Origin: Papiliotrema nemorosa
Lineage: Eukaryota > Basidiomycota > Tremellomycetes > Tremellales > Rhynchogastremaceae
Direction of reading: 5' to 3'
NCBI GenBank assembly: GCA_032158125.1
Contig: JASKOT010000018.1
Span: 62,001 to 126,000 of the forward strand
Length of the DNA stretch: 64,000 nt
Below, in pieces: positions 11,776 to 22,278 of this stretch (its first letter is position 1; each line of letters begins with the position of its first letter). The notes under the pieces were generated by a model. The model saw only the letters and a program-made list of their open reading frames with translations, was not told where the DNA came from and searched no databases. The position numbers and the translations under genes were made by a program.

Positions 11776-11970
11776 GGCGAGTGGTAAATGACCCACGTCG
11801 AGAAAGAGGTAGAAATAGAAAGACGAAAGATCCGTCGCGGTCAACAAACACCGTCCAAAGGGCATCTTACCGCTTCGCTTCGACCATTCACTGGGAGCTG
11901 GGAGCCTCCTGACCGAGCCTGTCGAGAGGAATTACAAAGCAGCGACAGCGCGACGATCGCTCAGTGGAGC

Positions 11971-12741
11971 ATGGCCGAGGACCCAGCGGACATTCTCGAC
12001 ATTGCGCTGCCCTCGCTCTTTGATATCCCCCCAATCGCATTTTCAACCTCGTCCCCGGCCATATTACACACCTACAACCCGCCCAACGACCATGCGGCGA
12101 TACATCTCCGACTACCCAACCCTTCCGCCGAGGTATACACCAAGCTTCAGGCGAACCATCTCTGGCTAGCGGCCATCTACCTCGCCGATCGGATCCATCT
12201 CGGTCAAATACCTGTAGAAGGTCAACGGATAGCCGAATTGGGAGCAGCGGCTGGCCTGCCTGGTGTGAGCGCTTGTCGCTTGGGCGCCCAGGTCGTAGGT
12301 ACAGATTGGGGAGACCAGGGGATCCTCGATGCTTTGGAGGACAACTTCAAGCGGTCCTGTCCTGATGGACGTTACGCGGTCAAAGCGCATGAATGGGGCT
12401 CGAATCCTGACCCCTTGCTCGCCGCCTTGGATGGGGGACAATTCGATGCTCTCCTACTCGCCGACACGCTATGGGTGACCGAAGCACACTCCGCTCTCCT
12501 CGACTCTATATGGTCGCTACTGAAACCTGGAGGTGTCGCACATATTGCTGCAGGTTTGCACACTGGACGCGGACCCCTTCAACGCTTCATCTCTGCTGCG
12601 CAGAAACGCGGCGGTATCATCTCAAACCAACGCGAAGTCTTTTGGCGTTCTGAAGGACAGTGGGAAGAGGGCTCACACCACTCATCCGGTCTGGAGGAGG
12701 AACGAGGAGTTGTCATTTACTTTCAACTCGTACGACATTGA
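11971..12741 (+). CDS. Protein N-methyltransferase, EFM7/NNT1-like
   Basis: An intronless frame of 256 residues starts at the ATG at 11971 (MAEDPADILDIALPSLFD). It opens with an acidic stretch, then a beta segment (AILHTYNPPNDHAAIHLRL), then HLWLAAIYLADRI. The SAM-binding motif is ELGAAAGLPG, then VVGTDWGDQ, and post-motif ALLLADTLWVTEAHSALLDS. This order matches methyltransferase family 16 and is closest to Efm7, which methylates the N-terminus and Lys2 of elongation factor 1A. The frame is open further upstream to 11788, but that extension has no family match and overlaps the shared promoter. Length agrees with yeast Efm7 (about 260). Confidence 0.8.
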   Translation: MAEDPADILDIALPSLFDIPPIAFSTSSPAILHTYNPPNDHAAIHLRLPNPSAEVYTKLQANHLWLAAIYLADRIHLGQIPVEGQRIAELGAAAGLPGVSACRLGAQVVGTDWGDQGILDALEDNFKRSCPDGRYAVKAHEWGSNPDPLLAALDGGQFDALLLADTLWVTEAHSALLDSIWSLLKPGGVAHIAAGLHTGRGPLQRFISAAQKRGGIISNQREVFWRSEGQWEEGSHHSSGLEEERGVVIYFQLVRH

Positions 12742-12746
12742 TGCAT

Positions 12747-14478
12747 TTAATTCCCCTTGACCCCCTTTGCGCGTTCACCTCCTGCTAATCTACTAGGCAT
12801 CCGGTTGTCCTCGCTCCATGCGCTTTCGCTCACCGAAGTAGTACTTCTCGCATAGTACCGCTTGTACCTCTCCGCGGCTCCCTCGCTGCGTCGAGGGGCG
12901 ACGGTGGACCCACTGCTGGAAGAGTACGACGGGGTGAGGAAGACTGAGCCAATGTGCTCTGCGCCTTCATCTTTCTCCTCTACGATTGGGAAGCCTTGAC
13001 GCCGGGTAGAGTTTCTGTGCAGGGGGAGAACAGGTCTTGTGAACCTATCCTCCTCCTCTTGACCCTTGCCAGCAATCGCAGCGAACAAGGTATTTCGAAG
13101 GTTGCTCGCCCAAGATCCTGCGCGTTGCGGTGGAGGCGATTCCTCTTGAGCTATATACTCCTTCCCCTCGTCCGTAGCAGACGGCGACGGGAAGGCCGGT
13201 CGACCGAGGTAATCTCTCTCATCGGGAGGCGAGATGTATGGCGAGGTCAGTGCAGAGTTGGGGTGCGTCTCAATACCCAATCCGACAAGTCCCGACTTGG
13301 ACGTCTGTCTTGACCAAGGCACGTCCAACCCTTGCCCTGGTTTTAGCGCAATCGAAGAATGACTCACCATCCAGACCCAAAAATCTAGGCGTCCCGATTA
13401 CCCCTTCCTTGGGCGATGCATCCTCCTCACCATTCTCTGGCATCCCATTCTTCACCTCCAACGGCCCGGTGGCGCCGTACAGATGAGCCGGAGCTGGAAC
13501 CTGTATACTTGGTGTACCGGGAAGGACCGGGACACCGTACATAATCCCAGAATGGAGATACGGACTCTGGGTCGGGTCTGTGGCAAAGGCGCTCGCTCGG
13601 TAGTGCAAGGCTGATTCCGCATCGTCTTCATACATTCCCGCTCGTCGAATCGTGGATGATCGACTAGGCGTATGGGAATGGAACGAAGTAATCAAATCCG
13701 ACAATCCGTCATCTTCGTCATCGTGGAAACGACTGCAACAGGGGAAACAAGGTCTACGGAAAATCCAAGATAGGGATGTGGCCAAGACGGCGACGATGAT
13801 GAGTGCACCGAGAACACAGAGAAAGATGAAGGGTGCCGAGCGGGTAAAAGGGTGGTGGTCTGCGTCGGCGGATGCACTGGCACTTGCGCTCGAGGAGACC
13901 GTGGATGAGGGCGACAGGGTAGATCGGGTCGTGGTGGCCGATGTTGAGGCGATCGAAGTCGACGTCGAAAAGGGGATATCACTCGACACGTCGGAAGTCA
14001 TGGGTATCCAGCTGGTGGTCGCTTCGGTAGAGATGACTATTGATGTGCTGATCTCGTCGGGTATAGTTGCCGTGGTTGCGGCTGTGGGATTGGAAGTGGG
14101 CACCGTCATCATCTGGGTGTCGGTGGTCTGCGCAGGCGTGGGGGTCGCCTGAGCTGTCGTCTCCATTTGTGTCACCTCTGTGGCACTGTCCAGAGATGAG
14201 GCCGTTTCAGTTGGCACTGCGTCTGGACTGGCCACTGCAGTGGTAGGAGGGACCATGACGGCCTGACCACCTTGTCCGATGACAATCGGGTTGTTCACCT
14301 GCTCGACCTGCGGGTTCATAGCCGCTGCCAGCGCGACAAACTCTTCCGGAGGGTTCATGGTGATTCTCTTGCGCAAAGTCATGGGTGAGCGACCGAGGGG
14401 GAGCAGGGGACGAGAAGACCATTGTTCGATTGTCGGACCTGCCGAATCGAAGGGAGGTTTGGGATTGGGTAGTAACAT
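12747..14478 (-). CDS. Single-pass membrane protein with Ser/Thr-rich ectodomain
   Basis: Two exons (13368-14478, 12747-13336; 31-nt intron) encode 566 residues. About 200 residues of Ser/Thr/Ala-rich sequence, likely heavily O-glycosylated, precede one strong transmembrane helix (FIFLCVLGALIIVAVLATSL). A Cys-rich juxtamembrane patch (RRPCFPCCSRF) and a long, polar, disordered tail follow. This layout resembles fungal wall-stress sensors and Mid2-like proteins, but I see no WSC domain and no clear N-terminal signal peptide. Topology is therefore inferred. The stop codon is only 5 bp from that of the convergent methyltransferase gene. Confidence 0.7.
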
Positions 14479-14842
14479 TCTCGACCGGCGAGATGGGATA
14501 CGAAGGCGGTTTGAATTGATGTGCTGTTATCGCATGAGGACCGACCGGCGGTAGGGGTGTCGAATTTGGGTGGTGGAGAAAACGTCAAATGAGGGGGACA
14601 TTGCAAGAATGTCCTCGACTTTCTTATGCATTTTGCGATAGTCTTGAGCTGATACATGTAAGCTTGACGAGTCGTGGAAGTATGCCGGGTGCGGATAGCA
14701 GGGGTAAGACTGCTGAGACATCAGTCTGGACTGAAATGATCATAATCGGCAACTACTCCGGTGATATCTTCCGCAAACTGCTATTACTTCATATTCATCA
14801 ATGTGTACAACTACCAGACGCGATCAGTGTCTTCTGTACAAC

Positions 14843-15163
14843 CTAGTTGCTAGTCTGGTCAAGCTCGTGTGCACGCTTGACGACATTGTTCTGTTTCCAT
14901 CAGCACCCAACCCATAATCCATGACCCATGTCTCGAACCGATTACTCACCCCGGATCGTTCAATGACAACGGCCGGGTCATCCTCTGATGCATTCTTCGA
15001 GATGGTGTTTCCCTTGTTCGACTTGACCTCGGCTTTGCCCTCCGTGACGATATCAGCGACCTTGCCTTCTGGGTGTCCTCCACCCCATTTCCAAGAAACA
15101 TCGTCGCCCTGATGTCAGCCGGGGTCTCGCGTTAGAGCCTACTTTGGAGATTTCGTCGGCCAT
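14843..15163 (-). CDS. Small HVA1-family TUDOR-domain protein (DUF2945)
   Basis: Three exons (15143-15163, 14950-15108, 14843-14890) give 75 residues. After MADEISK comes GDDVSWKWGGGHPEGKVADI, then SNKGNTISKNASEDDPAVVI and NNVVKRAHEL. This order (GD-V-W-WGGG-P-G-V, KGN-I-K, DPAV-IERSG-DVVK) is that of the hypervirulence-associated TUDOR family, small soluble fungal and bacterial proteins named after a Cryptococcus gene. The biochemical role is unknown. A TUDOR-like beta barrel is predicted. The second intron is 59 nt, longer than most here. Confidence 0.85.
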
Positions 15164-15429
15164 CTTGTGTTGAGTGTGTGTGGTTATAGCAGAGTATGCA
15201 GCGTGAGGGGGGGTAGATCGAGTCCTACACCATAGCTGCGTTATATAGGTTATATAGTGAGTGCCAACAAAATGTAATGACATCATCCGCGAGCATCTGA
15301 TCGACATTATTCTCTGCATCCGATCCGATCGAACCCAACCTCCCCTTGTTGAAAGTACTCGAGTACATCCAGAGAGCCATATTCATCCGACGACACCTCC
15401 AAGACGGACAGGTGCATTACTGATGATCA

Positions 15430-16057
15430 CTACGTGACAACACTTCCGTATGCCATCTGAGAACAAAACCCCGTGAGAGCAGTATCGTTCACCTGGTAAG
15501 GAGGAAGCGTGAGTACTGGTTTGGCAGTCTGCAATATGATCGACACATCACGTCTCAACGGAGCGTCTAGTTTGAGCACACACTGATCTCAGCCCACATC
15601 ACCATCTGACCTCCAAACTCACCTGATACACTGCATGCACTTGAGCACCACTCGTATGCGTGATACTATCATTCACAGCTGCCCACTGATTACCCGTCTT
15701 GTATACTGTATACTCAAAGGCTTCCAGCCAATAATCTTTCGTGTTCATCTTGAAAGACCACCAACGTCCGGGGAAATCTCCAATACTATATCCGTACCCT
15801 GCGTATTGGTTTTGTAGTTGACTTTTACCTGCCGAATCGATACGCGACCAACTTGGGACCGCCATGTTGATGGCGAAACCCTGCGAGGCGGAGGGTACAG
15901 GTGCCGATGGGCTCGCTGAGGGGCTCATAGGGGAGGACGAGGGGCGTGGCGAGACATGGAATGTCGAGCTGCTGATAGGAGGTGCTTCGGCTGTGACAAG
16001 AGAGATACAGCCAAGGATGATAACCAAGCTCACCAGTCGCATAGGGTAGACGATCAT
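15430..16057 (-). CDS. Predicted secreted protein of unknown function
   Basis: Two exons (15623-16057, 15430-15582; 40-nt intron) encode about 195 residues. The N-terminus MRLVSLVIILGCISLVTA is a good signal peptide. A short Ser/Pro linker leads to a folded-looking domain (SWSRIDSAGKSQLQNQYAGY, WWSFKMNTKDYWLEAFEYTV, QWAAVNDSI) with a possible N-glycosylation site. The second exon gives VLKLDAPLRRDVSIILQTAK and ends AYGSVVT. ATGs at 16042 and 16057 both keep the signal peptide. I know no family for it. With few cysteines it does not resemble typical small cysteine-rich effectors. Confidence 0.6.
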
Positions 16058-16546
16058 CGTCAGTTGGTCCGCGGTGGTTGCGGCTCTACACACCACGTTC
16101 CCTTATGTATCTACCCAGGTGTCCAATCTCGCACCTACTCGACGGGTGTCTTTCTCAACGATAGAACGCAATAGCACCCAGAGAGGGACAAGCCGGCCAA
16201 AGGAAGTGGACTTCGTCACCGACACATCCTTTCGGCTTGATGCCTGGTAAAGATAGTCCTATGGTACAACAGCACCCCGTTTGGCGTATGGGCATTCACA
16301 CGGCAAAAGAGCCATGGTCAAAGTCACGACTGACAAGAGAGTACAGTGCTATGAGCCCGCTGCGAGGCAGAATCGGGACATCATACCTGCCGCCTGACGT
16401 CTGCACTCCTTTCTTAAACAAATCATATACAGATGCATGAGGTGGATACCCCCCAACGAGTCTAGTCTAATTCCAAGGCGATATACGTAAAGGAAACCAT
16501 GTTCCAAAGTGTCATAAACGAGTCAAAGAAAGTACCGACCGTAGCT
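16058..16546. other. Intergenic region, secreted protein start to FAS2 stop
   Basis: No coding evidence was found. It should contain the secreted-protein promoter and the FAS2 3' UTR. Confidence 0.35.
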
Positions 16547-19500
16547 CTATTGCGCGACAGCAAACGCAACCACAGAGGTATCAGAGTGCGAGAGCGAGAC
16601 CTTGATTGTCTTGCCTCCTGCAGCGGCAGCAGCGTCACCAGAGAGTTTCACCTGATCGTCAGCATATATCAAAGGGATGTGGCACCAAGCGCCCAAGCTC
16701 ACCTCGGGACCGGTACTTGAAGCAACAATCTCAATCTCCTTCAGACTAGCGCCCGCACCCTTGGACTCCACGCTGAGCGCCTTGAACACGGCCTCTTTGG
16801 CTGCCCATCGTCCGGCAAAGGAAGCAGTCGGGTCAGGAGCCGAGTGACAATACTTGATCTCCTCTGCGGTAAAGTTTTTCTCTCTAAATGTCTCCGAAGT
16901 AGGGACACCGCTGATGAGTTCAGTATCGACTCCGACGCCAGCGATATCTCCCGCTTGGGCGAAGAGCGATTTGAGGGTTGCGGCATTGGCCGCTTGCAGA
17001 GGCACGGTGGATGGGAGTTTGCCAAAGGCGTAGGAGTTTTTGCTGGGTCCAGCTCGGGCAAGAGGATTGAGCAAAACCTTGGGTTCCAGCTCGGCCGAGT
17101 AGGGTGGCGCATCCTTGATCTGGACGAGGTTGTTCTGCACCATCGAGCTCGACAATCGAGCGTATGCTTGCAGCTCTCGTACTCGTCGCTTCTTGGCATA
17201 GGCGTCCAACTCGTGCTGCTGCAGCGAGGCAAAGAGGTATCGAGGGTGAACAATGGCAACCTGACCTCCAACTTGACCGAAACCAAACGAGGTCAAGAGA
17301 CCACACTCGAGTCGGACATGTTCAATGGGTTTGGACGGGTAGAACAGGTAAGGGAAGGCTCGGAGCTCGGCGGAAATGTTGTCGGCATTGTGGTTTCCTG
17401 GAACGACGGCGGTGGTGAGGGTCTGCATCATACCGTTAAATTGCCATGCAGCAGCACCACCCTTGGGGTGACCGGTAAGCGACTTTTGCACAATGACCGG
17501 AACCGCGTTACCCTTTGTTCGGCCGAGTTGTTGGAACTGCTGGTTGTACACGGAAGATTCGTTTTTGTCGTTAGCCTTGGTGGAGGTACCGTGGCAGGAG
17601 ATGACTCCAACACTGTCGGCATTGAGACCCCACACGGCCAAAGCTCGTCTCAGGGGCGCGATGTTTGGGTGAGAACCCTCAAGCATACCAAAGGTGGCCA
17701 GGGCTTCCTTCTCTTGCCTCGAAGCTTCCTCGTCAATGAAGTTGACCCTCGCTTTGAACCATTCGTCGTCGCCCTTCTCCTCTTTGAGCAGTTCATGTTC
17801 GTTTTCTAACCATTGAGAAATTTGCTTTCGTCGGAAAGCGAGTTGTCGTGCCCGGTATTTGATGTCGAGCAAGAGGGAAGGCTCTTTGAGGGAAACTTCT
17901 CGAGCACCGGAAAGGACGCCTTGGCCTGGTGCAGGGACCGATCGACCGGCCTTGTCCATGTGAGTTGACGTGAAGGCAACGATACCTCGAACGGTGGCAC
18001 CGATTTCGAGAGCAGTCTTGGCGCTCATCAAAATGTGCACACCGCAACCCATGGCCTCCATGAAACCGGCTCGGGTGCTAGTCATGGGCCGAGAGAATTC
18101 GGTGGGTTCTCGTCCCATCGCGAGTTCCGTCTCAGCGTTGCTTGTGGCTTTCATGTTGGCGAATTCAAAGGAACCTTCCTCGGAGAAATCGTCGAAACCA
18201 CCGGCGATCATGACCTTCGCTTTGCCGGATTTGATCGAATCGCAAGCGATCTCCACCGATTGCAGGGCGGTGGCACTGGATTTAGCGGCCTCAATGTTGT
18301 CACTCACCAAGCACCGACGGGGATCTTGACGGGACCGCTGGCGGACATGAGCAGCAAGTTGACCCAACCGGCAACAGTGTTGATAAAACTAGCGTCAGAC
18401 ATATCCCGATGTTACGCTCACGTTTCCTGGAGAATATCCTTTTGAACGTCCTTTTCCTCCCTCCTGTCTTTGAACATCGCACTGAGCGACTGCATTCCAC
18501 CCATACCGGACCCGAGAGCGGTACCGACCTCTGACGGGTGAATGTGCTTGTAAAGCTCGTAAGGATCTGTAACACCGGAGTTGATGAGGGCCTCCATGGT
18601 GCAAACCAAAGCCCAAAGCGCAGTTCGGTCTGTCTGTGCGACGATATCTTCGGGAATACCAAATCGTCGAGCGTCCCATCCAGTGGGAATCTGACCAGCA
18701 ACGAGACGGTCGAATTTGACAGCCTTAGGCACAAAGATTCGTGCACCCTTTTTGAACTTGGCCGACCATTCGCCAGATTCGAGCGCCCACACATCGACTT
18801 TGTCGCCCTGTTCTCGCTTGAATCGAGCGGCATCCTCGGCAGAGATCTCGACGGGTTCAAGGTCGTGGTTCAGCTCGACCTCTTGGTAGAAGACCTTTTT
18901 CTCTGGGTTGTATCCGTTGAAATTTTCAGGTTCTATCATCAGCACCGCACAGCGTTCTGCTCACCGATGAGTCGAATACCCGCATGGGCTAAAATCTCCT
19001 TTTCATACTTGGACCTGACGTCCTTGTCATCCACCGGGTCGTTTGACTTGGCATCCACCCATCCGACGTAGCTCTTGCCGTTTGCGAGTTTACCATCAAA
19101 GTGCTTGATGTAGCCCATCATCCAGGCCATCTCGATGCAGCCCTCGATGGTAAATTCACCCTTGGCCTCCATCTCCCATCGAGTTCGAGAGCTACCCCAT
19201 GGGCCCAGCTCGGCGAAACCAGTACATACGACGACCTTGTCGAGGTCGATCAAGCCTTGCAGGTGGGACAACTCTTTGAGGACGTCAGAGCCTTCAATGG
19301 TAGGGAACTCGTAGGGGAAATTGGCTCGAGGGGCGATCGAGACCTTCTGGTGCAGTCGTTCCGCGGCGTCTCCGTTGGTGACTCTGAAATCGGCAGCATT
19401 GTCCAGCGTAACGGCTTTTCGCAAATCGGCCACTCGGTTGATGTCGAGTCGGATGCTGGTCATGACTTCGGCGATGCCGGCGACCCGATCCATACCACCG

Positions 19501-21298
19501 TTGAGGTCTGCCCAAATAGGCTCAATTTGGGTAATGTCGAACAAGAGGGGGTGCATGAGACCAAGGATGTTGAAAGCCATCTCTTTGGCGGAGAATGTCC
19601 TCACACCGAGCTTTTCGAGACCCTCGGCGACAAAGTTGGTGGCGCTCATGAGACCGGTACCTCGAGTCCAACCGATAACAGCTCCGGCGATACAGAGGTA
19701 TTCTCCCCAGGATTCTGCACTCCATCGGTTGAACAGTGTTTCGAGGGAAATCTTGGATTCCGAATAGAGACCGTCGTTACCAAAAATACCGTGGTTGGGC
19801 GACAGGGGAAGGACGACCTGGGTGGGTCGAGTGACAAAGTGTCGAGCGGCCTTTTTGACCTTGATAGCACCAAGCAGTCGGAGCAAGTTGGTCAACATAA
19901 GTCGGTGGGCGAGTTCGGACTTGTCGTCAATGTTGTCGATCTCTCGGCCATTTTCAGGGAGAGCGGCGAATGGGATCACATAGTCGAGATCGATGTTGAG
20001 GGTAGAGTAAATGTAGTCAACCAGAGCTTCGGTGTCTTGTCGAGAGGCTCCGTTGAAGGGGACGACAATGAGTTTTGAGCCTTTTGATCCAAGCTCATGG
20101 AAAATGTTCTTGTAGTAGTCGACGGCGTCGCGACTGTATCGGGAAGTGGTGACGACACAGGTACAGCCACCAGAGAGGAGACCCTTGAGGATCTCGACAC
20201 CGATACTTCCTTTGCCTACACCGGTGAGCAGGGCGGCCTTTTTGGCGTAGGTGACGCCCGAGGTGGCGATCTCGGTCAACACGTCGAAGTCTGCTGTCAG
20301 CGCCGAAAAAGTGAGCACTCACAGATGTTGGTCAACTTCTGACTGTAAGCCCAGCTTGTACCGGTCTTTCGCTTGAGGTGGAGGAAGGGGAGGTGGGTGT
20401 CTTCCACCTCGGTCTTGTCTTCGACGTTGGGTCGGAGGAATTTAGAAGAGTCTCGTCGTGGCTTGGGTCCCTTGGTTCGGGAGACTGCCGCGGACTCGAA
20501 CACTACTGCTGAAGATGCCTCTGGACTGGACTGACCCAGAGACTTGACGACTTCGCCGTACATGGATTTGATAGCGGCCTTTTGGGCAGGGGTGATGGAG
20601 GGCTGCGAGTTGACCAGCTCCCAGAGCTTGTCTATTGGTCAGCGGAGTCTGACAAGAACCTCACCAATATCAGATTGCACCTTGTCCAGGTTGACTCGGG
20701 GTTCCACTTCTCCGCCTGAAGCCATCTCTGGTTGTAAGCTACATCCTGGCCTTGGACACACCCTTGACATAGCTTTCTAACTTTCGGACGTTCTGTCTCG
20801 ACTTTTCCGAGTAGACAATGTCTCCCTTGGCGGTGATTTCAGTGCTGGGAGCGGTGGGGAGGGCTACATCTCGGTAGACTGGGTTCTTGTCGACCACTTC
20901 TCGACCTAAATGTGAGCGGGGAATATCTCGCGGTCCAAGCGGAAATGACCTGGACTTACAGTTGTCTATCAGGATCTGACCAAACTTCTTCGCCTTTTCG
21001 TAGTTGGCGCCTTTGGTAGGATCGACATTGTCGATATGGTATTGCATGTAGCTATACCGTCAGCTAGGAGCGCCCTTTACGGTTCTTTGGGGAGAGGTGG
21101 TGGAGGGTGATCACGCCAATGCTGCTGCTTGAACGGTGCAAGACACTTACTCGAGGAGCACAGGGTCTGCTCGATTCATCTACTTGTCAGCTCTCATGCA
21201 TGCGTACTGCATGGAAGGAGCCAACTTACGATGGCAATACACCTAGAGGTGAGTTCACGCCTGAGCGTGCTCTCCTGGTCCAGACCTTGGGCCGCCAT
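16547..21298 (-). CDS. FAS2: Fatty acid synthase alpha-type subunit (KR-KS-PPT, no ACP)
   Basis: Eleven exons (21230-21298, 21151-21179, 20960-21051, 20762-20905, 20665-20727, 20323-20631, 18965-20290, 18422-18932, 18308-18388, 16703-18275, 16547-16651) give 1,433 residues. The ketoreductase has [11 protein letters not shown]. The ketosynthase has VGACATALQS with the active-site Cys near residue 875, plus HGTSTKAND and GHPKGG. The C-terminal phosphopantetheinyl transferase has VGVDTELI and [15 protein letters not shown]. Yeast Fas2 is about 1,890 residues and begins with the MPT end and ACP; both are absent here. This protein begins just before NRADPVLL, aligned with yeast NRSNDALI. The Cys codon is split by an intron (TG/T). 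It pairs with FAS1, which supplies the ACP. Confidence 0.95.
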
Positions 21299-22278
21299 GG
21301 TGGGTACGAGAAAAATCGGCGGTACTGTACAAGGCGTTCTTCCAGGTATACTAGCCGGGAGGATAAGAAGGGGTGGTGTTGATTGGGAGGGGTAGGTAGG
21401 AAGGTATGTAGTGAGGACCACTTGCTCTACGAGGTGGTCGAGAATGGGTTGAAGTGGTCTTCCCCCAATACTTTGTAAAGATCCGTCGGAACCGAAAGAG
21501 GTCAACCTCGTGCCTGGAGGATTATCAGGTTCATCTTGTAGTAGCCGGAATTATTCGGCCTTGGGGGGAACAGGTGGCAGAGGTCGACTCGACGTCGTTG
21601 ACACGTCGACAGTTGAGCAGCAGCATCGATGCATGGGGGTCGTGTATCATCAAGTGGGCAACCAGACTTTGGGGCAAGCTGCTGTGTGTATAGGGAGATG
21701 GAATGTTCTGGCTCGAGTCAGCACGCAGTACCGCATCTAGAATGGCCACCAGTCTCCGCGACACGATGCCCTCCACGACGAGCACGAGTGAGATAATCTT
21801 GAGCTGTGCCAGAATAGGAATCATCTAACAGTCCGCCCTTGCCCGTAAGTCCGCCCGCGTTCTCGACGCAACTGCGACCATCGGACTTGACCAGATGACA
21901 CATCTAGCGCTGGGAATACAGCATCATGCTTCCATCTGGTACAAGTTGTTGCATATGCATCAAATAGATAGCCCCATCGTCAACGCACGCAGTAGGATCA
22001 GATTACATCTCGGTCGCATTCAGAACCCGACGACCCGTTTGGAATGATAAGATGGCCATGTTGAAGAATCCCCCCGGTCAACTCTGTACCCGACCAATTC
22101 CGACGGAACCAGGCACCCAAACCTCACCTTCCCCCAAGAAATCCGTCCACCCCCCCAGCAGCGAATTCCAACATCCTCCACCACCATCCTCTCGGATCAC
22201 CCATCACCTTTAACCACCACCTCTCCCAACCCATACCTTACAGAGATCAACCCATCCTAGGCAGCTCGTTTGCCCAGC
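21299..22278. promoter_or_regulatory. Shared bidirectional FAS1/FAS2 promoter region
   Basis: The two start codons point away from each other across 980 bp. The last 200 bp or so before FAS1 are strongly C-rich on the plus strand with runs of C (about 22060-22260), typical of a highly expressed fungal 5' UTR. Head-to-head placement would suit equal expression of the two subunits. No specific binding site can be named with confidence. Confidence 0.5.

Noticed and set aside
19101..20078. A 325-residue plus-strand frame inside FAS2
   Set aside because: It is a shadow of the ketoreductase exon on the minus strand, with Val/Gly/Asp-rich composition typical of antisense frames here.
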